DNA of 8,135 bases from an uncultured Oscillospiraceae bacterium. Its GTDB lineage: Bacteria > Bacillota > Clostridia > Oscillospirales > Oscillospiraceae. Numbering within the stretch: the first letter of the stretch is position 1; each line of letters opens with the position of its first letter. The position numbers and the translations under genes were made by a program. The stretch is taken from the NCBI GenBank assembly GCA_934621665.1, contig CAKTUT010000076.1:1-8135 (forward strand), given 5' to 3'. The notes beneath the pieces were generated by a model. It searched no databases. It worked only from the letters and a program-made list of their open reading frames with translations, and was not told the origin of the DNA. Below, in pieces: positions 1 to 6,247 of this stretch.

Positions 1-486
1 GGCAGCCTCGGTCTGTCCGCCGTCAATCGACTGGATGCCGGAGCGGATAATCTCGGACAGATACGCGCCGGAGTTCAGTGCCAGCGCTACCACGCCGGGG
101 AAGAAGCGGTCAAAGCGAATGAAGCCAAACAGCTTAAAGCCCGGCAGCACCTTGACATTGGCAAACACAACATAATAGATGATAAACAGCTGAACCAGCA
201 TTGGCGTTGCGCGGAAAATCTCCACATACGCCGAGGCCAGAAATTTGACCGGGTTAAAGCGGCTGAGCGCATAGGTCACGCCGCCGCGATTTTGCAGCCG
301 CCGCTGAGAATCGGTAGAGAGAAAGCGGAACACATTGATGTCCGACAGCCGCGCCATGGCCAGCAGCAATGCCAGAATAAAGCCGAACAGAACGGTAAGC
401 GCCGAAAGCGACACCGTGCATACAACGCCCTGCCAGAACAGCGTCATATACTGAAATGTTTTTTCAAATTTTGCAGCGGAAAGCAT
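1..486 (-). CDS. Polar amino acid ABC transporter permease, 3' end cut by window edge (system 1)
   Basis: Membrane subunit that would form the amino acid channel with the lipoprotein encoded just upstream (645-1559). 162 residues are visible, and the C-terminal part lies beyond base 1. Start: ATG at 486-484 lies 7 bases after GGAG; the ATG at 492-490 is only 1 base from it and is rejected. Visible features: a first membrane segment around residues 20-46, the family motif FRATPMLVQLF at 91-101 (usually RGTPLLVQ), a second hydrophobic stretch through 112, and the start of the EAA cytoplasmic loop that contacts the ATPase (GGQTEAA, 156-162), where the window ends. The stretch between the first segment and the FRATP motif (about 46-90) seems some 20 residues longer than in short GlnP/ArtQ-type permeases. 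The His/Glu/Gln/Arg permease family call is firm; the substrate is not determinable. Confidence 0.9.
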   Translation of the reverse strand, partial: MLSAAKFEKTFQYMTLFWQGVVCTVSLSALTVLFGFILALLLAMARLSDINVFRFLSTDSQRRLQNRGGVTYALSRFNPVKFLASAYVEIFRATPMLVQLFIIYYVVFANVKVLPGFKLFGFIRFDRFFPGVVALALNSGAYLSEIIRSGIQSIDGGQTEAA

Positions 487-575
487 GGGCATACTCCTTT
501 TTTGATTTCCAATTTACTGTACGCCAGCCGTCCATTGCTTTGCCCGGCAGCGGCGTTCAGCGCCGTTGAGCGGCC

Positions 576-601
576 AAAATCCTCCCGTTTTGCGGGAGGA
601 T
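576..601 (-). terminator. Stem-loop between binding-protein and permease genes (leaky terminator or mRNA 3' stabiliser)
   Basis: Perfect 9-bp stem (579-587 with 593-601, loop 588-592), followed on the minus strand by TTTTGG. It lies 43 bases after the stop of the binding-protein gene and about 90 bases before the permease start, which has no evident promoter of its own. A second short hairpin (cggcg-ttcag-cgccg) follows at about 551-565. The short U-run suggests partial termination or protection of the upstream mRNA, giving more binding protein than permease. That role is inference from position. Confidence 0.6.
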
Positions 602-644
602 CTCGGCGGTCAATTGTCAGTTTTCTCTGATTTAATTGTAAGGC

Positions 645-1559
645 TTAACCCTCATAGTTGTCAAGCAGACCCTCATAGACGTTGCCGCTTGCCTTCTCAT
701 TGGCCTCGGCTACGAACTTATCCATGCTGCCGTCGGCAAGTGCTGCGGCGATGGCTTCGTTGACAGATGCAAGCAGCGCGTCGTTACCCTTGACTACGCC
801 GATGGACGAACCCTCGGAGTCATACGGGACATCCAGCAGCACACACAGCTCGGGATAGTTCTGCGCATAGCTCAGAGCAACCGCCGTTTCGATGTACGCG
901 CCGTCCAGCTTGCCGCTGAGAAGCTCGGCAACGATGTCGGTGACCTTGGTCAGCTGAACGATATCTGCGTCGGGACTGTTGGTTTCTGCCAAATCAACCT
1001 GAATCGCGCCGGTCTGTGCGCCGATGGAGAATTCGGAGTTGTTGGTAGAGGCGAGGTCGGTGAATTTGTCCTTGTTGGACTGGACGCAGACAAATGACAG
1101 GCCGCCGGTGTAATAAATGTCGGAGAATTCCATCGAGTCAGCACGCTTTGGATCAGGCGACAGACCGGCCATGCCAAGGTCAACCGTACCGTTTGCAAGC
1201 TCGGCCAGCACACCGTCAAAGTCCATCGGGACGATCTCAAGCTCAAGACCGAGATAGTCGGCAACATACTGTGCCAGCGCCGGATCAAAGCCTGCCAGAA
1301 CGGGATCGCCGTTGTCGTCGATGGCGTAGAACTCATACGGGGCAAAGTCGGGGCTGGTGGCCACGGTCAGCTTGCCGTCGGTGACGGTCTTAAGCGCTGC
1401 AGCTTCTTCTGCGGGTGCATCCGACGAAGCATCGGCTGCGGGAGTGTTGGCTGTGGAAGCGTCCGCCGCAGGTGTGTCAGCAGAAGTGGATTGGCTGGCG
1501 CAGGCGACCAGCGAGAGCACCATAACAATGCTCAGTACAATTGCAAGAATCTTTTTCAT
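645..1559 (-). CDS. Amino acid ABC transporter substrate-binding lipoprotein (system 1)
   Basis: Extracytoplasmic receptor of SBP_bac_3 type that captures a polar amino acid and delivers it to the permease downstream. 304 residues. Start at ATG 1559-1557, preceded by GGAGGG about 8 bases away; an in-frame ATG at 1628 would add 23 non-signal residues and lies inside the promoter. Signal: MKKILAIVLSIVMVLSLVAC, lipobox LVAC with lipidated Cys20. Residues 21-56 form a low-complexity Ala/Ser/Thr/Pro tether with a 10-residue tandem repeat (TPAADAS at 29-35 and 39-45). The binding domain follows (KLTVATSPDFAPYEF at 63-77; GFDPALAQYVADYLG at 90-104). Arg139 in GLSPDPKRADSM matches the arginine that holds the substrate alpha-carboxylate in this family. 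Tyr75 and Asp92 are other expected pocket-region residues. A Glu/Gln/Arg/His or cystine-type ligand is possible; sequence alone does not decide. Confidence 0.93.
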   Translation of the reverse strand: MKKILAIVLSIVMVLSLVACASQSTSADTPAADASTANTPAADASSDAPAEEAAALKTVTDGKLTVATSPDFAPYEFYAIDDNGDPVLAGFDPALAQYVADYLGLELEIVPMDFDGVLAELANGTVDLGMAGLSPDPKRADSMEFSDIYYTGGLSFVCVQSNKDKFTDLASTNNSEFSIGAQTGAIQVDLAETNSPDADIVQLTKVTDIVAELLSGKLDGAYIETAVALSYAQNYPELCVLLDVPYDSEGSSIGVVKGNDALLASVNEAIAAALADGSMDKFVAEANEKASGNVYEGLLDNYEG

Positions 1560-1599
1560 ATTTGTTTCCCTCCAGAAGCGGTTTGTTTTTATGGTCGTA

Positions 1600-1628
1600 A
1601 TTATACACATGATCTGCATAAAAATCAA
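1600..1628 (-). promoter_or_regulatory. Vegetative promoter of the system 1 binding-protein gene
   Basis: On the minus strand, TTGATT (1628-1623), a 17-base spacer and TATAAT (1605-1600), a perfect -10 with a 4/6 -35. Transcription would begin near 1593, giving a leader of about 35 bases before the ATG at 1559. It makes system 1 a separate transcription unit from the ATPase gene that ends at 1796. Confidence 0.8.
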
Positions 1629-1727
1629 CTATTATTTGCATATCATTCTGCACAATCATATGCGTTACTATTGCTGATTCTCGGTTAAAACCAACATATT
1701 CGTGTATATATGCAAAAAATATGCATA
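1615..1727. promoter_or_regulatory. Cluster of TGCATA/TATGCA hexamers, candidate operator array
   Basis: The hexamer TGCATA or its complement TATGCA occurs at 1615-1620, 1637-1642, 1709-1714, 1720-1725 and 1722-1727, with a one-mismatch copy (TATGCG) at 1659-1664. The 1638-1663 stretch is an imperfect inverted repeat: gcatatcatt, 6 bases, aatcatatgc (9 of 10 positions pair). One copy lies inside the -35/-10 spacer and the others lie upstream. Spacings of about 22, 22, 50 and 11 bases are near whole helical turns, as expected for a regulator binding one DNA face. The regulator is unknown. Confidence 0.45.
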
Positions 1728-1734
1728 AAATGAA

Positions 1735-1769
1735 CGAGGTGCTCGATGTATTCATACCGCGCACCTCGT
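1735..1769 (-). terminator. Hairpin terminator after the system 2 ATPase gene
   Basis: Perfect 8-9 bp stem acgaggtgc/gcacctcgt (1734-1742 with 1761-1769) around an 18-base loop, starting 26 bases past the ATPase stop codon. On the minus strand it is followed by TCATTTTATG, a weak U-rich tail. It separates system 2 from the independent promoter of system 1. Confidence 0.65.
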
Positions 1770-1795
1770 CTTTGATATTCATGTATTAATGTATA

Positions 1796-2593
1796 TTATT
1801 CCGCCGCATTTTCTGTATAGCGCGACAAAAACTGCTGTGTGCGCGTTTCCTGCGGGTTTTCGATCACGTCATGTGCCGCGCCCTGCTCCACGATCACGCC
1901 GCCGTCCATGAAAATTACCCGGTCGGCAACGTCGCGCGCAAATGCCATCTCGTGTGTGACGATAATCATCGTCATTTTCTTCTGCGCAAGGCCGCGGATT
2001 ACGCGCAGCACCTCACCCGTCAGCTCCGGGTCAAGGGCGCTCGTCGGCTCGTCAAAGCAAAGCACGTCCGGTGCAAGCGCAAGCGCACGCGCAATGGCTA
2101 CGCGCTGCTGCTGTCCACCCGAAAGCTGGTGCGGATAGAGATTCATCTTTTCAGCAAGCCCCACATCGCGCAGCAGCTGCTCGGCCTGTTCCCGGATGCG
2201 TGCGTGAGCCTCCTTTTTTTCGCGCGCATAGTCTGCGCGTTCCTTTACCAGAAGCTCGCTTGCCAGCGTTACGTTTTGCAGCGCCGTATACTGCGGAAAC
2301 AGATTGAAGTTCTGGAACACCAGCCCAAAATGCAGCCGCTTTGTGCGGATTTCCGTCTCTTTCTGCGTCTGCGGGTCGGCCGCGTCAAACAGCGTCTCGC
2401 CGTTTACAACGATTTTTCCCTCATCGGGGCGCGTCAGAAAATTAAGGCAGCGCAGGAGCGTCGTCTTGCCGCTGCCGGATGAGCCGATGATGGCGACCGA
2501 TTCGCCCTTTTCCAGCGAAAAATTGATATCGCGCAGCACAACCGTCTTTTCATCAAACGACTTGCTCAGTCCCTGTACATCCAGTACCGCCAT
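1796..2593 (-). CDS. Polar amino acid ABC transporter ATP-binding protein (system 2)
   Basis: Cytoplasmic ATPase of GlnQ/ArtP type that powers amino acid import with the permease encoded immediately upstream (stop at 2606, 12 bases away). 265 residues, complete. Walker [10 protein letters not shown] at 37-45, Q-loop FQNFNLFP at 93-100 (Gln94), signature LSGGQ at 157-161, Walker B VLCFDEP at 177-183 with catalytic Glu182, D-loop SALD at 185-188 and switch His214. The start ATG (2593-2591) follows a strong GAGGAGGGG that overlaps the permease stop codon. The helical region after the Q-loop (about 112-137, charged, [16 protein letters not shown]) looks roughly 10 residues longer than in typical GlnQ proteins. 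No second ATPase is visible for system 1, so this one may serve both permeases, or another lies beyond base 1. Confidence 0.96.
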   Translation of the reverse strand: MAVLDVQGLSKSFDEKTVVLRDINFSLEKGESVAIIGSSGSGKTTLLRCLNFLTRPDEGKIVVNGETLFDAADPQTQKETEIRTKRLHFGLVFQNFNLFPQYTALQNVTLASELLVKERADYAREKKEAHARIREQAEQLLRDVGLAEKMNLYPHQLSGGQQQRVAIARALALAPDVLCFDEPTSALDPELTGEVLRVIRGLAQKKMTMIIVTHEMAFARDVADRVIFMDGGVIVEQGAAHDVIENPQETRTQQFLSRYTENAAE

Positions 2594-2605
2594 GTCAGCC
2601 CCTCC

Positions 2606-3397
2606 TCACGCCTTAAAATAGTCCAGCTTTCGCTCTGCCCAACCGAGCAGAAGTGTCAGCACGCCGCTGAAAATCAGATAGTATACGCCGGTAAAAAACA
2701 GCGGCCAGATTGCACCCGAGATGCCCTGCGAGCCTTTCATGAACGCCTGCCCGGCCCAGATAACCTCCTGCAAGGCGATAATCCGCGAGAGCGACGTGTC
2801 CTTGACCAGCGTGATAATCTCGTTTGCCATGGGCGGGACAATGCGCTTAATCATCTGAAGCAGCGTTACCTTGAAGAAAATCTGGCTCTTCGTCATGCCG
2901 AGCACCTGCCCGGCCTCCTGCTGTCCCTTGGGCACGCCCTGAATGCCACCGCGATAGATTTCCGAGAAATAGCAGGCATAGTTGAACACAAATGCCACGC
3001 TTGACGCGACAAACCGTCCGGTTTCGCCGCTGCCCCAGACGTTATTTTTCCAAACGAGACCGGGAAAGTAGTAGATTACCAGCAGCTGAAGCATCAGCGG
3101 CGTGCCGCGCACCACCCAGATCACCAGCCGCGTGATCAGCCGGATGGGCTTAAAGTCCGTAACGAACCACAGCCGAAGCTTCTGCCCCCACGTCAGCTTT
3201 GTATGTACGGGGAGGCTGCGTAGCAGCACTGGCCGCAGAAAGCCGAACAGCGCCCAGTTGCTCATTGAGCCGAACGAGATAATCAGCCCCAGCGGAATTG
3301 CCCCGATGAGCGTAATAAAAAACAGCTTGAGCGTCTGCAAAAAGCCAACGTTCAGCGCCTCGAATACAATAGGGAACTGCTGCGCAAATGTCGTCAT
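2606..3397 (-). CDS. Polar amino acid ABC transporter permease (system 2)
   Basis: Membrane channel subunit of an amino acid importer, His/Glu/Gln/Arg permease family. 263 residues, against about 215-230 usual for the family. Start ATG 3397-3395 sits 6 bases after AGGAG. Hydrophobic segments at about 19-45, 88-114, 128-147, 186-212 and 228-252. Family motifs: RGTPLMLQLLVIYYF at 97-111, the EAA-loop variant EAGQVLGMTKSQIF at 161-174, followed by PPMANEIITLVKDTSL at 188-203. The extra length is a basic segment at about 46-88 between the first membrane segment and the RGTP motif, including a TWGQKLRLWFVTDFKP stretch. The system 1 permease has a shorter expansion in the same place. The gene lies 133 bases after the binding-protein gene and 12 before the ATPase gene, forming a complete transporter operon. 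It likely works as a homodimer, since only one permease is present. Confidence 0.94.
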   Translation of the reverse strand: MTTFAQQFPIVFEALNVGFLQTLKLFFITLIGAIPLGLIISFGSMSNWALFGFLRPVLLRSLPVHTKLTWGQKLRLWFVTDFKPIRLITRLVIWVVRGTPLMLQLLVIYYFPGLVWKNNVWGSGETGRFVASSVAFVFNYACYFSEIYRGGIQGVPKGQQEAGQVLGMTKSQIFFKVTLLQMIKRIVPPMANEIITLVKDTSLSRIIALQEVIWAGQAFMKGSQGISGAIWPLFFTGVYYLIFSGVLTLLLGWAERKLDYFKA

Positions 3398-3438
3398 GAT
3401 AAGCTCCTGTCAATTTTGAGATTGGGAGAGAACACGCC

Positions 3439-3467
3439 GCTTCCCCGACAGGCTCTGCCGGGGAAGC
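3439..3467 (-). repeat. Intercistronic stem-loop between system 2 binding protein and permease
   Basis: Perfect 9-bp stem gcttccccg/cggggaagc (3439-3447 with 3459-3467). After one mismatch it extends by 3 more pairs (cag/ctg, 3-base loop). On the minus strand no U-run follows (GGCGTGTTCTC), so it is more likely a barrier to 3' exonucleases that stabilises the binding-protein message than a terminator. The structure is seen; the function is inferred. Confidence 0.6.
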
Positions 3468-3530
3468 TTCAAACGCGATCTGCTTTGCTGTGTGCGTTGT
3501 AAGGTCAAAAGGTTCTGACGCTTCAATCAA

Positions 3531-4328
3531 TTATTGTGCAATCAGTGCGGCCTGAATGCCGTAGGTCTCGGCGCACGACTGCATCGAGCCGTCCTTGTAG
3601 CTGGCGGCAAAAAAGTCATTCAGCGCCTGCGCCAGATCGGACGATTTCCGGAAGCCAACGCCGTACTGCTCACCCTCGGCCTCATTCAGGCTAACCGTGA
3701 AGCAGAGGCTTTCATAGCCCGTTCCCGCGCCGACCATCGCACCCGCCATCAGCGAGTCGATAACCGCTGCGTCCGCGGTGCCTGCGGCAACTTCCATCAG
3801 CGCGGTCGCCTGATCCTTGACCTCGGTGAAGCTGTAGCCCAGCTTTTCCACTTCGGCCTTGCCGGCAGAGCCCGCTTCCACGGCAAAGTTCAGATCCTTG
3901 CATGCTTCCACGCTCTGGTAGGCATCCGCCTTGTCCGCCGGGACAATAACGACCTGTGAGTTGTTGCAGTAGGCATTGGAGCAGCTCATCGAACTTGTCA
4001 CCTCATCGGTCAGCGTCATGCCGTTCCACACGCAGTCAATCGTCTTGGCGTCCAGCTCCATGATCTTGTTGTCCCAGTCGATTTCCACGAACTCCGCCTT
4101 TACGCCGAGCGACTCGGCAAAGGCCTTGGCCATGTCGGCGTCAAAGCCGATCCATTCGCCTGACTCGTTCTGATAGTCCATTGGGGCAAAGTCGGTAATG
4201 CCGACAACCAGCGTCCCTTTGCCCTTGACATAGTCCAGATCGCTGTCAGATGCGGTGGGCTTTGCCGCGCAGGCGGCCATGGTGAGCATCATGACGATGC
4301 AAAGTGCAATTGCGATTCCCTTTTTCAT
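3531..4328 (-). CDS. Amino acid-type ABC transporter substrate-binding lipoprotein (system 2)
   Basis: SBP_bac_3-like receptor that heads the operon with the permease and ATPase downstream. 265 residues. Start at ATG 4328-4326, 7 bases after GGAGGA; the in-frame ATG at 4343 abuts that ribosome site and is not the start. Signal MKKGIAIALCIVMMLTMAAC, lipobox MAAC with Cys20 (Met at -3 is less usual). Binding-domain landmarks: TLVVGITDFAPMDYQ at 39-53, GFDADMAKAFAESLGV at 61-76, VEIDWDNKIMELDAKTIDCVWNG across 81-103. At the position of the family's carboxylate-binding Arg (Arg139 in the system 1 protein) it reads GMTLTDEVTSSM, with Val110. It carries six cysteines outside the signal (99, 116, 121, 143, 209, 252), unusual for an exported protein. 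Fold and role are firm; the ligand may not be a standard alpha-amino acid, or may be bound differently. Confidence 0.92.
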   Translation of the reverse strand: MKKGIAIALCIVMMLTMAACAAKPTASDSDLDYVKGKGTLVVGITDFAPMDYQNESGEWIGFDADMAKAFAESLGVKAEFVEIDWDNKIMELDAKTIDCVWNGMTLTDEVTSSMSCSNAYCNNSQVVIVPADKADAYQSVEACKDLNFAVEAGSAGKAEVEKLGYSFTEVKDQATALMEVAAGTADAAVIDSLMAGAMVGAGTGYESLCFTVSLNEAEGEQYGVGFRKSSDLAQALNDFFAASYKDGSMQSCAETYGIQAALIAQ

Positions 4329-4391
4329 ATTTGTGTCCTCCATTTTCCGGTAAAGTGAGTCCGACTGTCCATGATGTCGCTCATTAACTAT

Positions 4392-4411
4392 CGTGATAAT
4401 ATATTAGCACG
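4392..4411. promoter_or_regulatory. 20-bp near-perfect palindrome over the system 2 promoter, candidate operator
   Basis: Nine of ten position pairs are complementary across the centre at 4401/4402: CGTGaTAATA on the left and TATTAgCACG on the right. The adjoining stretch has TTAGCA twice in tandem (4404-4409, 4412-4417) and a second imperfect dyad, TTAGCATGATAA (4412-4423). It overlaps the likely -10 of the system 2 operon, so a bound repressor would block transcription. I do not recognise the motif as a known consensus. Confidence 0.5.
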
Positions 4412-4429
4412 TTAGCATGATAAAGTAAA
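4396..4429 (-). promoter_or_regulatory. Probable promoter of the system 2 amino acid transporter operon
   Basis: Two overlapping registers are possible on the minus strand, both with 17-base spacers: TTTACT (4429-4424) with TAATAT (4406-4401), or TTTATC (4424-4419) with TATTAT (4401-4396), the second having a 5/6 -10. Either puts the start near 4390 with a leader of about 60 bases. Sequence cannot choose between them. Confidence 0.5.
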
Positions 4430-4551
4430 TGCGCAAAATCGCACAACGTTTCGTGGCCAGCGCAGAGCAAATTGTGAAAAATGCTGTTTGCCATAGTTCG
4501 GAATCAGGCGCAATCATATTTGCTTAGCGCGCAAGACCATCTTGACACTCT

Positions 4552-4560
4552 TGTTATAAT
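4552..4560 (+). promoter_or_regulatory. Extended -10 promoter of the zinc-uptake operon
   Basis: TGTTATAAT is a perfect TATAAT preceded by the TGn extension, so a -35 is not essential. A perfect TTGACA lies at 4542-4547 but only 7 bases upstream, too close to pair with it, and no -10 lies 17 bases after it (AAGAAG). Transcription would begin near 4567, about 30 bases before znuA. An AT-rich imperfect dyad TTGTTAT-A-ATAATAA (4551-4565) is centred on the -10 and could be a repressor site, but matches no consensus I can confirm. Confidence 0.65.
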
Positions 4561-4595
4561 AATAAAGAAGAAAATTGATATTTGGAGTTGCTTCT

Positions 4596-5489
4596 ATGCA
4601 AAAATTATGCGCAGCGGCACTTTTTTGCGCCCTGCTTCTTTCTCTTTGCGCCTGTGCTGCCACACCCAGCGCGCCTCAGCCGGATTGTATTGCCGCCACC
4701 ACCTATCCGGTGTGGCAGTTTACCGTTGCTGTGACTGAAAATACCGATCTGAATGTTGAACGCGTGATTACTGAACCGGTGTCGTGCCTACACGACTACT
4801 CGCTGTCGGTTGCGCAGATGAAAGCACTTGAAAAATGCAGTGCCGTCGTCATCTCCGGCCTTGGACTGGAGGATTTCATGGCGGATGTGCTGCCCTCCGG
4901 CGATGCGCTGATTGACGCATCCGCCGGAATCGAGACGCTTTGCGCGGACGAGCACGAGGCCGGTCATGACCATCACGGCCATGATCACGGCGAGGCCGAC
5001 CCGCACATCTGGCTTGATCCGGCGCGCGCGGCGCAGATGGTGCGGAATATCCGTGACGGTCTTTCGTCGCGCTATCCACAATACCGGGAAATATTTGCGC
5101 AGAACGCCGCGGCCTACTGTGACCGGCTCGCCGCACTGTCAGATGAAATCCATGATGGCTTGTCCAAGCTCTCCTGCCGTCAGCTTGTCACATTCCACGA
5201 TGGCTTTTCCTACTTCGCCGACGCGTTCGGTCTTGAGATTGCCGCAGCCATGGAGGTGGAGGCCGGGAGTGAAGTGCCCGCCAAAGAGCTGGAAGAGATT
5301 GTCCGGCTGGTACAGCAGCTGGACATTCCCGCTGTCTTTGCCGAGCAGAGCGGCGATACCGCTGCTGCGTCCATCGTTGCAGGCGAGACCGGCGCGCAGC
5401 TTTTGACGCTGGATATGGGCATGAGTGAGCGTGACTATTTTTCCGCTATGCGTCACAACTATGAAACGATCAAAGGAGCAATGGAATGA
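4596..5489 (+). CDS. znuA: Zinc-type metal ABC transporter substrate-binding lipoprotein
   Basis: Cluster A-I (ZnuA/TroA) receptor that binds metal outside the membrane and hands it to ZnuBC. 297 residues. The start ATG 4596 follows GGAG by 8 bases; the upstream in-frame TTG at 4575 has no suitable ribosome site. Signal MQKLCAAALFCALLLSLCAC, lipobox LCAC with Cys20. Expected metal ligands: His66 (CLHDYSLS), His137 in DPHIWLDP, His201 (VTFHDGFSYFA) and an acidic residue at Asp273 (TLDMG). A histidine at the third position is typical of zinc-type receptors, whereas Mn receptors such as PsaA have Glu. A flexible loop rich in His and acidic residues (120-137, seven His) precedes His137, as in ZnuA proteins, where it is thought to collect zinc. 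Beyond the lipobox it holds several unusual cysteines (31, 64, 81, 116, 175, 194). The stop overlaps znuC by 4 bases. Confidence 0.95.
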   Translation: MQKLCAAALFCALLLSLCACAATPSAPQPDCIAATTYPVWQFTVAVTENTDLNVERVITEPVSCLHDYSLSVAQMKALEKCSAVVISGLGLEDFMADVLPSGDALIDASAGIETLCADEHEAGHDHHGHDHGEADPHIWLDPARAAQMVRNIRDGLSSRYPQYREIFAQNAAAYCDRLAALSDEIHDGLSKLSCRQLVTFHDGFSYFADAFGLEIAAAMEVEAGSEVPAKELEEIVRLVQQLDIPAVFAEQSGDTAAASIVAGETGAQLLTLDMGMSERDYFSAMRHNYETIKGAME

Positions 5490-6247
5490 TTCCCTATGTA
5501 CACGACCACAGCGGCAGCTGTGAGCACGCCTGCTGCCTGAAAATCGAACATCTCGGCGTGCGCTTTGGCGCGCAGCCGGTTCTGGAGGACGTAAACCTCC
5601 ATATCCACTGCGGCCAGATCGTTGCGCTCATCGGTCCGAACGGCGCAGGTAAGTCCACGCTCATCCGCTCGATTCTCGGCCAGCAGGCCTATACCGGCCA
5701 GATCACGTTTCACGCCGCAGGCGGCGCACAGCAAAAGCTGCGCATCGGCTATGTACCGCAGAGCCCTGCGTTTGACCGCGGCGATCCGGTCAGCGTTCTT
5801 GACCTGTTCTCCTGCTGCATCGGCACGCGCCCGGCGTTTCTGCGCCCCAAAAAGGCCATGCGGGAAAAGGTGCTTGCGTGTCTTGAAAATGTCCACGGAC
5901 AGAGCCTGATCGACAAGCGCATCGGCACGCTCTCTGGCGGCGAGCTTCAGCGCGTGCTTCTGGCGCTGGCACTTGAGCCGATGCCGAACCTGCTGATTCT
6001 GGACGAGCCGCTTTCAGGCGTTGACGTGGAGGGCATGGAGCTTTTGATGGACATGCTGGATGAAATCCGGCACAAATTTGACCTGTCGGTTCTGATGACC
6101 ACGCACGATTTTTCAATGCTGGAAAAGTACGCCGACCGCGTCGTCCTGCTGCGCGAGCGCATCCTGCGTCAGGGCACACCGCTTGACGTTTTGAACTCGA
6201 ACGAGTTTGCGCAGGCATTTCATATGGGAGGAGGCGGTGCAAAATGA
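5486..6247 (+). CDS. znuC: Zinc-type metal ABC transporter ATP-binding protein
   Basis: ATPase that drives metal import through ZnuB. 253 residues, complete. It begins within ATGA, overlapping the znuA stop by 4 bases, with GGAG 7 bases upstream inside znuA, which indicates translational coupling. Walker A GPNGAGKST at 50-58, Q-loop Gln92 in YVPQS, signature LSGGE at 149-153, Walker B LLILDEP at 169-175 with Glu174, D-loop SGVD at 177-180, switch His207 in TTHD. The N-terminus carries a His/Cys-rich extension before the first beta strand (His6, His8, Cys12, His14, Cys16, Cys17), which could bind or sense zinc. The ABC core matches the ZnuC/MntB-like group. Zinc rather than manganese is inferred from the binding protein. 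Confidence 0.95.
   Translation: MIPYVHDHSGSCEHACCLKIEHLGVRFGAQPVLEDVNLHIHCGQIVALIGPNGAGKSTLIRSILGQQAYTGQITFHAAGGAQQKLRIGYVPQSPAFDRGDPVSVLDLFSCCIGTRPAFLRPKKAMREKVLACLENVHGQSLIDKRIGTLSGGELQRVLLALALEPMPNLLILDEPLSGVDVEGMELLMDMLDEIRHKFDLSVLMTTHDFSMLEKYADRVVLLRERILRQGTPLDVLNSNEFAQAFHMGGGGAK

Noticed and set aside
292..630. 112-codon plus-strand frame over the permease 5' end and intergenic hairpin
   Set aside because: Composition unlike a real protein and it overlaps antisense the start of a clear permease gene.
1560..1628. Longer N-terminus for the system 1 binding protein (ATG at 1628)
   Set aside because: It would put 23 hydrophobic/polar residues before a perfect lipoprotein signal and overlap the promoter; the ATG at 1559 has the GGAGGG site.
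1871..2482. 203-codon plus-strand frame inside the ATPase gene
   Set aside because: Opposite strand shadow of a gene with all ABC ATPase motifs in order.
4542..4547. TTGACA as the -35 of the znuA promoter
   Set aside because: Only 7 bases from TATAAT and no -10 at 16-18 bases; an extended -10 explains the promoter better.
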